From Allohoeflea poritis (GTDB taxonomy: Bacteria > Pseudomonadota > Alphaproteobacteria > Rhizobiales > Rhizobiaceae): 64,000 nucleotides of DNA. The translations under genes and the position numbers were made by a program. Of this stretch, positions 26,342-36,027 are shown one piece after another (position 1 is the first letter of the stretch; the number at the start of each line of letters is the position of its first letter). Location of the stretch: NCBI RefSeq assembly GCF_027889715.1, contig NZ_JAPJZH010000001.1:62001-126000 (forward strand), written 5' to 3'. The notes under the pieces are model-generated. The model did no database searches, was not told where the DNA came from, and saw only the letters and a list, made by a program, of their open reading frames with translations.

Positions 26342-28792
26342 TCATCGCTCTGATGCCGCGACCTTGGAGGAATCGGGTGCGCCGCTGCGTGCCCGCTGCG
26401 CGTCTTCCTCGTCGATGACACTGCGGACCGAACCGGTGATCGCTTCCTTTTGCTGCGGCGTCAGGTTGTTCGCCTGTCCTTCCTCAGCGAGCCGGACTGT
26501 AACCTCGCGATGTGCAAAGGTAATACCCTCCTTCTCGAACAGATCCCTGATGGCGCCGTAGATGACCTTGCGCGTCACGAACTGATCACCGGGACGGGTC
26601 ATGAATTTGACCCTGATGATCATCGCCGAGTCTTCCATGGCGTAAACGCCCTGGGATTTCAGTGGTTGGAGAAAAAGGTGGCCGATCTGATCATGTTCGA
26701 GCAGTTGCTGGCCCAGTTTCTTGATCAGCTTTCGCACCCGCTCGACATCCGTTCCGTAGGTCAGCCGCAGCGGAAGCTTCATCATCACCCAATCGCGCGA
26801 ATAGTTGGTCAGTTGCTTGATCTCGCCGAAAGGAATTGTGTGAACAGCCCCGAGGTGGTGGCGAAGCTGGAATGAGCGCATGGAGATTTTCTCGATGACG
26901 CCCTTGACGGTTCCGACCTCGATATACTCGCCCTTGCGGAAGGCGTCGTCGATCAGGAAGAAAACACCGGAGAAGATGTCGCGGATCAGGGTCTGGGCGC
27001 CAAAACCGATCGCAAGACCGACCACTCCCGCACCGGCGAAGAGCGGTGCGATGTTGACACCCCAATCCGACAGGATGAAGGCGATCGACACCATGACGAG
27101 CAAAACGATGAACACGCTGCGGAAGATCGGCAGCAGGGTGGCCATGCGCGATTCACCGGTTCCGCCCTCGCTGTCCCCCTCGCCCGGATTGACCGGCGTG
27201 TCATCGAGCGAGCCGCCCTCTTCGATGATCTTCTGGTCGATGAAGAGGTTGACGGCCTGATAGGCCAGATAGGTGTAGACGACGATGAGAATGCTATCGA
27301 GGATCGTGGCCAGCGGATGGCCGCCGGCACGGTCGTAGTCGACGCCCCAAAGCCGGCCAAGCTCGCCCACCGCAAATATGAAGATGAGCGTGACGATCGC
27401 GTTCTCGATCAGGCGCTTGAAGAGCGGCCTGTATTCCAGGTCGACGTCCTCTTCCACAGGCGGCTCGACATGATGCACGATCATCTCCTCGCCCTCGCCG
27501 ACCATCGCCTCCTCGTCTATTTCGGCTTCCGCCGCCATGCGTTCGGCTGCTTCGCGGCGGCGCGCCTCCGCCCTGGCCCGCCGAAGCTTTATGATCTGCA
27601 TGTGCCGGAAATTCTTGGCCCGCCGTTCATAGATGCGGTCGAGAACGATAATCGCGACAGCATAGATCATCGCGCCGCCGATGAAGACGATGATGGGCGC
27701 CATGATGATGATGTAGCCGCCCGGCAAGCCAAGCGACAGGCGGAACGAGCTCGCCACCCAGGATACGATAATGTAGAGGAGCAATAGCGGCGTTATCGCC
27801 CGGGCAGCGAAGTTGCGCCATGGCGAAACCACGCCTTCCTTGCCGATGCCTCGGACAATGTCATAGGTGTCCCTGCGGTGTATGATCGTCAGGGATGCCG
27901 TCAGGATGCATGCGACACCGAGGCCACCGATTGCCAACAGCCGGTAGCTGTCATTGTCGATGCCGAGCCCGCGAACCCAGGCAATCACGCCGAGGATGTA
28001 GCTCGAGGCCAGAAGGACGTAGATCCAGTCGTTGTAGAGCTTGCGCGCCCGCTTGTCGTCGAGATTGATCATCCGGTGGTTCGGCAGGTCAGGCGCGAAG
28101 AAGTTCAGCATGATCACGTATCTGAGAATGCGATAGCACGCATATGTCGCCACGATGGTGAATATGGTCATGCGGGACGGCTCATGCTCGTAGTCGAGCA
28201 CGACAGCAACCACGATCGCGACGGAAAACATGATCGCGGTCGAGAACAGGATAAGGCCGCCGCGCAGCATGAGATAGGTGAGCTTGTCGGCGCGCGTCAG
28301 ATTTTCCGCCTTGTAGTATCCGGCGAACTGGTTGCGTATCCATCCGCCGACAAGCTTGTATATGCCGAGCCCCAACACCATGCCGAAGACGGCGGTGCCG
28401 ACGGCCCAGGCAAGCCACCAGGGCGTTCCGTCAGGGCTTGCGCGCTCAAGGGCCGTCACAAGCCTTTCGCGGAAATCGCCGGCACCGATGAACATGCGCC
28501 GGACATTGTTTCGCGCCATCAGCAGCATTTCGCTGTTTATCGTCATTGCGACGGCGTTTTCGTCCGCCGTAGAGGTCGCCGATGGCGGTGCAATAACGAT
28601 GACGGTCGCCCCCTCGGCCTGGGCGTCCTCGATCAGGGTGTTTAAAGATCCCGCGCTGCTTTTCTCAGCGGTGGTTTCGCCGGTGACGGATTGCAGAAGC
28701 GATGTCTGTGCAGGCACCTTTTGCGGCTGCACCAGGAGCATTATCGCCGCGAGCAGCACCGCACTAACCAGCCAAACCAATGTCGATTTCAT
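26342..28792 (-). CDS. Large MscS-family mechanosensitive ion channel
   Basis: The protein has 816 residues. A signal-like N-terminus is followed by a periplasmic domain, many transmembrane segments, and a cytoplasmic linker of about 60 residues rich in Ala, Arg and Glu. The C-terminal MscS module has the pore helix GVVGLAIGFGAQTLIRDIF and the beta-domain segment DDAFRKGEYIEVGTVKG. It is much longer than E. coli MscS (286 residues), so it belongs to the MscK/YbiO-like large class. It probably relieves hypo-osmotic stress at the inner membrane. The end is Ser/Ala/Arg-rich. Confidence 0.88.
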   Translation of the reverse strand: MKSTLVWLVSAVLLAAIMLLVQPQKVPAQTSLLQSVTGETTAEKSSAGSLNTLIEDAQAEGATVIVIAPPSATSTADENAVAMTINSEMLLMARNNVRRMFIGAGDFRERLVTALERASPDGTPWWLAWAVGTAVFGMVLGLGIYKLVGGWIRNQFAGYYKAENLTRADKLTYLMLRGGLILFSTAIMFSVAIVVAVVLDYEHEPSRMTIFTIVATYACYRILRYVIMLNFFAPDLPNHRMINLDDKRARKLYNDWIYVLLASSYILGVIAWVRGLGIDNDSYRLLAIGGLGVACILTASLTIIHRRDTYDIVRGIGKEGVVSPWRNFAARAITPLLLLYIIVSWVASSFRLSLGLPGGYIIIMAPIIVFIGGAMIYAVAIIVLDRIYERRAKNFRHMQIIKLRRARAEARRREAAERMAAEAEIDEEAMVGEGEEMIVHHVEPPVEEDVDLEYRPLFKRLIENAIVTLIFIFAVGELGRLWGVDYDRAGGHPLATILDSILIVVYTYLAYQAVNLFIDQKIIEEGGSLDDTPVNPGEGDSEGGTGESRMATLLPIFRSVFIVLLVMVSIAFILSDWGVNIAPLFAGAGVVGLAIGFGAQTLIRDIFSGVFFLIDDAFRKGEYIEVGTVKGVIEKISMRSFQLRHHLGAVHTIPFGEIKQLTNYSRDWVMMKLPLRLTYGTDVERVRKLIKKLGQQLLEHDQIGHLFLQPLKSQGVYAMEDSAMIIRVKFMTRPGDQFVTRKVIYGAIRDLFEKEGITFAHREVTVRLAEEGQANNLTPQQKEAITGSVRSVIDEEDAQRARSGAPDSSKVAASER

Positions 28793-29091
28793 CGTGTCAC
28801 CCGCTGCCGACGTTACATATTATGGATATGCTGCTAAGCCCTCGCTCGAACACTACCAGCCTATCCCGCCGGAAAACCAGTCGAATCGCTTGTTCCGGCA
28901 TTTCAACTCGGTTCACATTCGCGCAAAAGAACCGTGACATATGGGCCGCAACCGCCTATGTACCTTCCAACGAATTCCGGGTTTTAGTATTAAGAACCTG
29001 TCAGGATCAGGTATATATAATTCCGAGGCAGGGGAGCCTCGCTTCAACCCGACGATCTGCGGCGAACCAAGGTTTAAACTCCGAACATGGT
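28793..29091. promoter_or_regulatory. Divergent promoter region ahead of the glycosyltransferase operon
   Basis: 299 bases between the mscS-type gene and the first glycosyltransferase. It contains a perfect TATAAT (29016-29021), preceded by the poor AGAACC at 17 bases or by TTAAGA (28990-28995) at 20 bases. It is followed by a hairpin, GAGGC (29025-29029) with GCCTC (29036-29040), that would sit at or near the transcript start. No coding sequence is recognised. Confidence 0.4.
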
Positions 29092-30309
29092 ATGATGGCA
29101 CCCGTGAGCAAACCTGCGCACCTCATTCTCTACAGCCACGACACCTATGGTCTCGGCCATATTCGGCGTAATCGGAAAATAGCGAGAGCGCTTGTCGACG
29201 CGTTCCCCGCCTTGCAAGCCACGATCATTACCGGATCGGGCCTGTCGGGTGAATACGCATCCCATCCGCGCATTCGTTTTGTCGAGATCGAGCAGGTCGA
29301 GAAACAGCCGAACGGAGAATACCGGGCCGCAAGTCCTGATCTGGACATAAATCAGGCGATTGAGGCGCGCCGTTCCGTTATTTCAAACTATGTTCGCGAG
29401 CACCCGGCCGACATCTTCATCGCGGACAAGGAGCCGCTCGGCCTGCATGGTGAACTCACGGATGCACTTGGTCACCTGAAGGCGCGAGGCACGACGCTGA
29501 TCCTTGGATTGCGCGATGTGCTCGATGAAGCCGAAAAGCTCAAGAAAGAATGGAAAAACAAAGGAATATACGGGTCCATTGAAGGTCTTTATGATCAGAT
29601 ATGGATCTATGGCTCAGAGGATTTCTACAATCCGCTCGCCCATCTCGATCTGCCGCAGTCCGTTCTGAGTCGCTGCAGCTATACCGGCTATCTCTACCAG
29701 CCCCATCCTGAATTCGAGCAGGTACCGGTGCCCGGTGTGCCGACGGATTACCTGCTGGTTACCGCCGGTGGCGGCGGCGACGGCGATTTTCTCATGAACG
29801 CGGTCCTGAGTTCTTATGAGCACGACACGACAATTCCCTGTCCGGCCGTATTGTTGCTCGGACCGTATTCGGGCGCACAGCACGAGAAACAGATCAGATC
29901 CCGGGCCGAGATGATCAAGGGCGTTCAGGTCATTGGCTTCAATGCCGAGCCTGAAGCGCTTATCCGGCAATCCAAGGCGGTTATCGGCATGTGCGGTTAT
30001 AACACTTTCTGCGAGGTGATCGCACGCGAAAAACCTGTGCTTTTCGTGCCACGGCAAACGCCGCGCATGGAGCAGCTGATCCGGGCCGAACGCGCCAGGG
30101 AACTTGGTCTTTGTGCGGTCTTGAAGGCTGAGGACGCCGCCAATCCCGTCGCGTTCGCCTCCGCAATTCGGGAGCTCATCGCCGGTGCGGACGCGCAGGG
30201 GCAGGACTACAGATTCGATTCCTCCGGTCTTCAGCGTATCTGCCAGAAAGTCGGATCGATCCTCGAAGCACGCAGCAGCGCGTCTTTCGAGGTGGAGAAT
30301 GTAGGCTGA
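29092..30309 (+). CDS. GT28/MurG-like glycosyltransferase, first gene of a four-gene operon
   Basis: The protein has 405 residues. The start is ambiguous between the adjacent ATGs at 29092 and 29095. The N-terminal GT-B motif LYSHDTYGLGHIRRNRKIAR resembles the GGHxxR glycine-rich loop of MurG/GT28 enzymes. The C-terminal half has VTAGGGGDGDFL and IGMCGYNTFCEVIAREKPVL, the donor-binding region of that family, so nucleotide-sugar transferase activity is likely. It lacks a signal peptide. The next gene starts two bases past its stop. Confidence 0.78.
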   Translation: MMAPVSKPAHLILYSHDTYGLGHIRRNRKIARALVDAFPALQATIITGSGLSGEYASHPRIRFVEIEQVEKQPNGEYRAASPDLDINQAIEARRSVISNYVREHPADIFIADKEPLGLHGELTDALGHLKARGTTLILGLRDVLDEAEKLKKEWKNKGIYGSIEGLYDQIWIYGSEDFYNPLAHLDLPQSVLSRCSYTGYLYQPHPEFEQVPVPGVPTDYLLVTAGGGGDGDFLMNAVLSSYEHDTTIPCPAVLLLGPYSGAQHEKQIRSRAEMIKGVQVIGFNAEPEALIRQSKAVIGMCGYNTFCEVIAREKPVLFVPRQTPRMEQLIRAERARELGLCAVLKAEDAANPVAFASAIRELIAGADAQGQDYRFDSSGLQRICQKVGSILEARSSASFEVENVG

Positions 30310-30310
30310 T

Positions 30311-31570
30311 ATGGGCGGCAATATCGTCGTTGTCCTGAAAGGCTATCCCCGGCTATCGGAAACCTTCATTGCCCAGGAACTGCTGGAATTGGAGCGCGCC
30401 GGATACAATCTGCATCTGTTTTCGCTGAGACGACCGACAGACAAAGCGTGCCATCCCATTCACGACGAGATCAAGGCAAAAATCACCTACCTGCCGGAAT
30501 ATCTGCACGAGGAACCGATGCGTGTCCTGCGCGGTTGGATGTCCAGCAGGAGATTGAAAGGCTACCGCCTGGCGGTTCGGACTTTTCTCAAGGACCTTTT
30601 GAGAGACCGTACCCGCAACCGGATCCGCCGTTTCGGACAGGCGCTGGTTCTGGCCCGCGAGCTTCCCGGCGATACCGACTGGCTCTATGCGCATTTCATA
30701 CATACGCCCGGGTCCGTGACATATTACGGCCATCTGATGACCGGCGTCGGCTGGAGTTGCTCAGCTCACGCCAAGGATATCTGGACATCGCCCGACTGGG
30801 AGCTTTCGGAGAAACTCGACAACGCGTCATGGACCGCCACATGCACCAGGAGCGGATTTGAACATCTTCGGAACCTGGCGACGGACAAGGGCAGTGTTCA
30901 TCTGGTCCATCATGGCCTCGATCTCAGCCGGTTTCCGCCGCCGGAAGCTTCATCCTCAAAACGCGACGGCAGCCAGGCGGACGATCCGGTGCGCATCGTC
31001 ACGGTCGGCCGGGCCGTTGCCAAGAAGGGCCTCGATACTCTGCTTGATGCCCTGGCCTTGCTGCCGCCGGATATTCACTGGAAATGGACCCACATCGGCG
31101 GCGGCGTGTTGTACAAGGAACTGGCCGAGCAGATCACGCGCCTCGGCCTGTCCGACCGGGCGGAAATGATCGGTGCGAAACCACAGGAATTCGTGCTGCA
31201 AACCTATCGTGACAGCGATCTTTTCGTGCTGCCCTGTCGCATCGCGGCAGATGGCGACCGCGACGGATTGCCGAATGTTCTGGTCGAGGCGCAGAGCCAG
31301 GGGCTGGCCTGTATCTCCTCGCCGATATCCGGCATTGTCGAACTTATCGAGGACGGTAGAAACGGTTTGCTGACGCCGCCGGACGATGCACAACAACTTT
31401 CCCGGGCTATTGAAGAACTCGTGCGCGATCCGGTGCGGCGCGGGCAAATGGGGGCCGCCGGCGCGAGAAGAGTTACGACGGAGTTTGACCATCTCGTCGA
31501 GATAAAGCGGCTGCTTGCATTGTTTGCGGAAGTCGGCGTGGAAGCAGGCTACCAAGAAGCGGCACAATGA
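30311..31570 (+). CDS. GT4-family glycosyltransferase, second gene
   Basis: The protein has 419 residues and a GT-B fold. It begins VVVLKGYPRLSETFIAQELL, seen in many EPS glycosyltransferases. The GT4 core is RIVTVGRAVAKKGLDTLLDA, with the EX7E-like stretch DGDRDGLPNVLVEAQSQGL near residue 320. It is cytoplasmic with no membrane segment. Gene spacing (2 bases upstream and a 4-base overlap downstream) shows a tightly coupled operon. Confidence 0.85.
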   Translation: MGGNIVVVLKGYPRLSETFIAQELLELERAGYNLHLFSLRRPTDKACHPIHDEIKAKITYLPEYLHEEPMRVLRGWMSSRRLKGYRLAVRTFLKDLLRDRTRNRIRRFGQALVLARELPGDTDWLYAHFIHTPGSVTYYGHLMTGVGWSCSAHAKDIWTSPDWELSEKLDNASWTATCTRSGFEHLRNLATDKGSVHLVHHGLDLSRFPPPEASSSKRDGSQADDPVRIVTVGRAVAKKGLDTLLDALALLPPDIHWKWTHIGGGVLYKELAEQITRLGLSDRAEMIGAKPQEFVLQTYRDSDLFVLPCRIAADGDRDGLPNVLVEAQSQGLACISSPISGIVELIEDGRNGLLTPPDDAQQLSRAIEELVRDPVRRGQMGAAGARRVTTEFDHLVEIKRLLALFAEVGVEAGYQEAAQ

Positions 31571-32727
31571 AATCGCAGCCAACAGTCCTGTACTATGTGC
31601 AGCACCTATTGGGCGTCGGACATGTCTTTCGCACCATGCGCATCACCGCGGCGCTCGTGCGAGCCGGCTTCAGGGTCGAACTGATCTATGGCGGCGAGAA
31701 GCTCCCGCACTTCGATGACCATGGCGCGCTTGTCCATTTCCTTCCTCCTCTCACATCTTCCAAGGGCGATTTTTCGAACCTTGTGACCGGGGATGGCTCC
31801 ATCGCGGATGACGCATACAGGGTTTCGCGGCGTGAGAAGGTTCTCAATATTCTGAAGGAGTGCAGTCCCGACATTCTCGTAACCGAAGCATTTCCCTTCG
31901 GCAGGCGCCAGATGCATTTCGAATTGCTTCCGCTCATGGAAGCGGCGATTGCGATGCAGCCGCGACCCAAAATCTTCGCGTCGGTCCGCGACATTCTTCA
32001 GGAGGGCAACAAGCCGTCCAAGGACCGGCAGAGCGTCGATCTCCTGCGGCGGTATTTCGACGCGGTGCTTGTTCACGGTGACGACCAACTCGTTGACCTG
32101 TCGGCGACCTTCCCACTTGTCGACGAAATCAGCGATCTTGTGCATTACACCGGTATCGTCACGCCGCAACTAACGGACGAAATACTCGATGCCGATGACC
32201 AGTATGATGTGGTCGTCTCTGCAGGTGGTGGGCTGTTGGGCCGCGAACTCCTGTTCGCCGCCGCCGAAGCCAAGGCGATGTCTCCGCTCAGTGATGCGCG
32301 CTGGTGCCTGTTGACCGGGCCTTTTGGGGATGCAGGCGAAAATGAGAGGCTTGCCGGCTACGGCTTGACCGTTTTGCAGTTCGTTCCGGATCTTTACCGC
32401 TTGCTCAAGACTGCCCGGCTCTCAGTGTCGCTCGCGGGCTACAATACAGTTGCCGATATCATGGCGGCCGGCTGTCGTTGCATCATGGCACCGCAGTGGA
32501 ATGACAAGGAAACCGAACAATTGCGCAGGGCGCAGCTTCTCGATGCACGTGGGCTGGCGGTCATGCTGCCGCATGAAGAAAAGACACCATCGGCACTTTG
32601 CGAAGCCATAGAGCGCACCCTCGCCCTGCCGGCACCGGATTGGAACAGCATCCGCCAGAACGGCGCCGAGGAAACCGTGCGATACCTGCACAAGGCCCTC
32701 GCCGGCTCGGATGCGTTCCGGAAATGA
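31567..32727 (+). CDS. GT28/MurG-like glycosyltransferase, third gene
   Basis: The protein has 386 residues and a GT-B fold related to the first gene: LYYVQHLLGVGHVFRTMRIT at the N-terminus and SLAGYNTVADIMAAGCRCIM near the C-terminus. It overlaps the second gene by four bases (ATGA). The first and third genes are therefore diverged paralogues flanking a GT4 gene. The donor sugar is not deducible. Confidence 0.78.
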   Translation: MKSQPTVLYYVQHLLGVGHVFRTMRITAALVRAGFRVELIYGGEKLPHFDDHGALVHFLPPLTSSKGDFSNLVTGDGSIADDAYRVSRREKVLNILKECSPDILVTEAFPFGRRQMHFELLPLMEAAIAMQPRPKIFASVRDILQEGNKPSKDRQSVDLLRRYFDAVLVHGDDQLVDLSATFPLVDEISDLVHYTGIVTPQLTDEILDADDQYDVVVSAGGGLLGRELLFAAAEAKAMSPLSDARWCLLTGPFGDAGENERLAGYGLTVLQFVPDLYRLLKTARLSVSLAGYNTVADIMAAGCRCIMAPQWNDKETEQLRRAQLLDARGLAVMLPHEEKTPSALCEAIERTLALPAPDWNSIRQNGAEETVRYLHKALAGSDAFRK

Positions 32728-33842
32728 CCAGGAACATAGCATTTTACGCACCGCTCAAATCGCCGGATCATCCCATTCCCTCCGGTGACCGCGAGATTGC
32801 GCGGCTGATGATGCGTGCGCTGAGGCTTGCCGGTTATCAGGTAAGCCTGGTCTCGGAGGTGATCAGCTATCAGAAACGGCCCGAGGCGGAACTCTACGAC
32901 AAGCGCCGTGCCGAGGTCCGGGCCGAGGAAGAGCGCCTGCACCAATTGTGGAACGCGGATCAATCCCGGATTCCCGATCTCTGGTTTACCTACCATCCCT
33001 ATTGCAAGTCGCCGGACTGGCTGGGACCGCCGCTATGCCGCGCGTTCGACATTCCCTATGTCACTGCCGAGGCCTGCAGGACGCATCAGGGCGGGCCCGA
33101 AGACTGGCTTGCCGGAAGAGCCGCGGCGCAGGATGCCGTGCGCTTGGCGGAAGCCAATTTCGTTCTCAAGGACAGTGACTGGCGCTATCTTGAAACGTTT
33201 CTGCCCGACATGGGCACAGCGATACGCATACCGCCCTTTATTGATCTATCCGCCTTGCCGCCTGCTCGAGAGAGCGCAGCGGCAAGAGATGTTCCATCGC
33301 TGCTGGCGGCGGGGATGATGCGGCCCGGCCACAAGATGCAGAGCTATTCCCTGCTTGCCGAGGCGCTTGGGAAACTCGGTCACATTCCCTGGACCCTGAC
33401 CATTGCCGGTGACGGGCCGGAGCGCGAGGCGATAGGTCAATTTCCAGCCTTTGCCGATCCCGACCGGGTGAAATTTCTCGGCAGCGTCGCCCATGGCGAT
33501 ATGTTCACACTGCTCGATGAGAGCGACGTTTTTGTCTGGCCCGGTATCGGCGAGGCCATCGGGCTTGTCTTTCTCGAAGCGCAGGCTCGAGGTGTGCCGG
33601 TTGCGGCGTTCGATACCGCAGGGGTGCCGCTCGTGGTTGCGAATGAAGTCGGCGGCCTGTTGGCGCAGGAGGGCGACACGGAGGCCTTCGTCAATGCCCT
33701 GGTGCGGTTGCTGAAAGATCCGCAGCTCCGCGCGACGCTTGGCGATCGGGCACGCGCATACGTCCGTGACCATCACGATGTACGCGCCGTGGCAGCGAAC
33801 TTCAAATCAACGATTGAGCCGTTGTTCGACCGGGATCACTGA
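32724..33842 (+). CDS. GT4-family glycosyltransferase, fourth gene
   Basis: The protein has 372 residues, starting in a 4-base ATGA overlap with the third gene. It begins RNIAFYAPLKSPDHPIPSGD. The GT4 donor site is LTIAGDGPEREAI and GIGEAIGLVFLEAQARGVPV. With its three upstream partners it probably builds one oligo- or polysaccharide. Its stop overlaps the stop of the convergent ABC permease gene (33836) by seven bases. Confidence 0.83.
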   Translation: MTRNIAFYAPLKSPDHPIPSGDREIARLMMRALRLAGYQVSLVSEVISYQKRPEAELYDKRRAEVRAEEERLHQLWNADQSRIPDLWFTYHPYCKSPDWLGPPLCRAFDIPYVTAEACRTHQGGPEDWLAGRAAAQDAVRLAEANFVLKDSDWRYLETFLPDMGTAIRIPPFIDLSALPPARESAAARDVPSLLAAGMMRPGHKMQSYSLLAEALGKLGHIPWTLTIAGDGPEREAIGQFPAFADPDRVKFLGSVAHGDMFTLLDESDVFVWPGIGEAIGLVFLEAQARGVPVAAFDTAGVPLVVANEVGGLLAQEGDTEAFVNALVRLLKDPQLRATLGDRARAYVRDHHDVRAVAANFKSTIEPLFDRDH

Positions 33843-35014
33843 TACGGGTCTGCCGCGTCCCGAAGTCCATCGCCCATGAAGTTGAAAGCCAGGATGACGA
33901 GGATAACCGGCACCACCGGCAGGATCAGCCACGGATAGAGTACGACGACATTGATGTTCTGTGCTTCGTTCAGCAGCACGCCCCAACTGGTGACCGGGGG
34001 TCTCAGGCCAAGGCCGAGGAAGCTCAGCGACGTCTCGCCAAGGATCATCGCCGGAATTGTGATCGTGGCGGACGCGATCAGGTGGCTCATGAAACCCGGG
34101 ATAAGGTGCCGAAGGATAATACGACGCGGTTTGGCCCCGAGAAGCTGTGAGGCCAGGACATAATCCTCTTCGCGCAGTGACAGAAGTTTGGACCGCACCG
34201 CACGTGCCAGACCGGTCCAGTCCAGCAGCCCCAATATGACCGTTATGCCGAAGTAGATGAGGATCGGACTCCAGGTGACCGGCAGGATCGCGGCGAGCGC
34301 CATCCACAACGGAATGCTCGGGATTGATTGCAGCACTTCGATGATGCGCTGAACGACCACGTCGACCCAGCCGCCATAATAACCGGCAAGTCCGCCGATG
34401 GTTATGCCCAGAACGAAGCTTACCGCAATTCCGATGAGGCCGATGGTGATCGATATGCGCGCGCCATAGATGATGCGCGAGAACATGTCCCGTCCCAGCC
34501 GGTCCGTTCCCAGCAGGAAGAAATGACCGCCCTCCTCGACGCAGAAAAGATGCCGGTTTGCCTCGATCAGGCCCCACAATTTGTAGGAATCACCCTTGCA
34601 GAAGAAATGGATCGCGTAACTCTTGTCGAGATTGGCGGCATATTCGCGTTTCATGGTGTTCAGGTCGAGCGTGCGAACGCGTTGATAGACCCGCGGCCCG
34701 ACGAACTTGCCATCCTCGAAGAGGTGAATGCCCTGCGGCGGCGCGTAAATGTGATCGATGTGCCGGTGCGCCAGATCATAGGGCGCGAAAAACTCGGCGA
34801 AGGCGATGACGAAATAGCAGAACAGCAGGAAGATGGCGGAATAGACCGCCAGGCGGTGGCGCTTGAACTTCCACCAGATCAACTGACGCTGCGAGGCGAA
34901 ATAGTACTTTTCCTGCGCCGGCGTCAGTTTCTCGGCCGCAAGCGGATCGAACGGATCGGAAGACACATAGTGTCCGAGGGGCTCTCCGGGCTTTGGCAGG
35001 GAGGAGTCGCTCAT
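33836..35014 (-). CDS. Peptide-type ABC transporter permease (DppC/YejE-like)
   Basis: The protein has 392 residues. A long N-terminus precedes TM1, then a periplasmic insert with LGTDRLGRDMFSRIIYGARI, the BPD_transp_1 core and the EAA loop GAKPRRIILRHLIPG. It is the second permease of the operon. Its start overlaps the end of the other permease (35011-35014, ATGA), so the two are coupled. It works with the 637-residue binding protein and the fused ATPase. Confidence 0.9.
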   Translation of the reverse strand: MSDSSLPKPGEPLGHYVSSDPFDPLAAEKLTPAQEKYYFASQRQLIWWKFKRHRLAVYSAIFLLFCYFVIAFAEFFAPYDLAHRHIDHIYAPPQGIHLFEDGKFVGPRVYQRVRTLDLNTMKREYAANLDKSYAIHFFCKGDSYKLWGLIEANRHLFCVEEGGHFFLLGTDRLGRDMFSRIIYGARISITIGLIGIAVSFVLGITIGGLAGYYGGWVDVVVQRIIEVLQSIPSIPLWMALAAILPVTWSPILIYFGITVILGLLDWTGLARAVRSKLLSLREEDYVLASQLLGAKPRRIILRHLIPGFMSHLIASATITIPAMILGETSLSFLGLGLRPPVTSWGVLLNEAQNINVVVLYPWLILPVVPVILVILAFNFMGDGLRDAADPYQ

Positions 35015-36009
35015 TTTTGGGCTTTCCCCTGCAGCCGGATACGCGGATCGAGTATGACGAGCGCGATATCCGAGATCAGAACGCCGATAACGGTCAGCAC
35101 CGCAAGGAACATCAGGAAGGTTCCGGCCAGATACATATCCTGGCTTTGCAGCGCCGATATGAGCAGCGGTCCGGTGGTCTCCAGAGACAGAACGATCGCG
35201 ACAACTTCGGCGCCGGAAACGATGGCGGGCAGGATGTTGCCGATATCGGCAATGAAGAAGTTCAATGACATGCGAAACGGGTATTTCAGAACGGCACGGA
35301 CCGGCGGAACGCCCTTGGCGCGTGCGGTGATGACATATTGCTTTTTGAGCTCATCGAGAAGATTGGCGCGTATGCGCCGGATCATGGCCGCCGTCCCGGC
35401 GGTGCCGATGACGATGACGGGAATGACCATATGTTCCATGATCGAGCCGAATTTCGCCAGGCTCATCGGTTCGTTGATATATTGCGGGTCCATCAGGCCG
35501 CCGATGGATGTGCCGAACCAGACCTTCGCGAAATACATCATGACCAGCGCAAGCAGGAAGTTCGGTGTTGCAAGGCCGAGCAGTCCGATAAAGGTGAAGC
35601 CGTAGTCGCCCATGGAATATTTGTGGGTCGCCGAGTAGATACCGATCGGAAATGCGACAACCCAGGTGAATATGATCGTTACGAACGACAACAGCATCGT
35701 CAGGAACAACCTGCTCCCGATCAGTTCCGAAACCGGCCGTTCATATTCGAACGAATAGCCGAAGTCGCCATGGAACATGCCCCAGACCCACTGGAAGTAA
35801 CGCTGCCAGACGGGTTTGTCGAAACCGTATTCGGTCCTGAGAAACTCGATCTTCTTCGGATCGACGGTTTCCCCGGATGCCTCCAGTTCCGCGACATAGC
35901 TTTCGAAAAAATCTCCCGGCGGCAGTTCGACGATCGTGAAGATCAGCACGCTCGCAATTGCGAGCGTGGGTATCATCGCCACAAAACGCAGGAAGATGTA
36001 TTTGAGCAT
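35011..36009 (-). CDS. Peptide-type ABC transporter permease (DppB/YejB-like)
   Basis: The protein has 332 residues with six membrane segments. The N-terminus is LKYIFLRFVAMIPTLAIASV and the EAA region is RAKGVPPVRAVLKYPFRMSL. It forms the membrane channel with the DppC-like permease. It begins 18 bases after the binding-protein gene. Confidence 0.9.
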   Translation of the reverse strand: MLKYIFLRFVAMIPTLAIASVLIFTIVELPPGDFFESYVAELEASGETVDPKKIEFLRTEYGFDKPVWQRYFQWVWGMFHGDFGYSFEYERPVSELIGSRLFLTMLLSFVTIIFTWVVAFPIGIYSATHKYSMGDYGFTFIGLLGLATPNFLLALVMMYFAKVWFGTSIGGLMDPQYINEPMSLAKFGSIMEHMVIPVIVIGTAGTAAMIRRIRANLLDELKKQYVITARAKGVPPVRAVLKYPFRMSLNFFIADIGNILPAIVSGAEVVAIVLSLETTGPLLISALQSQDMYLAGTFLMFLAVLTVIGVLISDIALVILDPRIRLQGKAQK

Positions 36010-36027
36010 CTACTGACGAGTTCCGTT

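Noticed and set aside
34328-35605. 425-codon frame opposite the two peptide ABC permease genes
   Set aside because: It spans two real permease genes on the other strand and has no domain. High GC third positions produce such frames.
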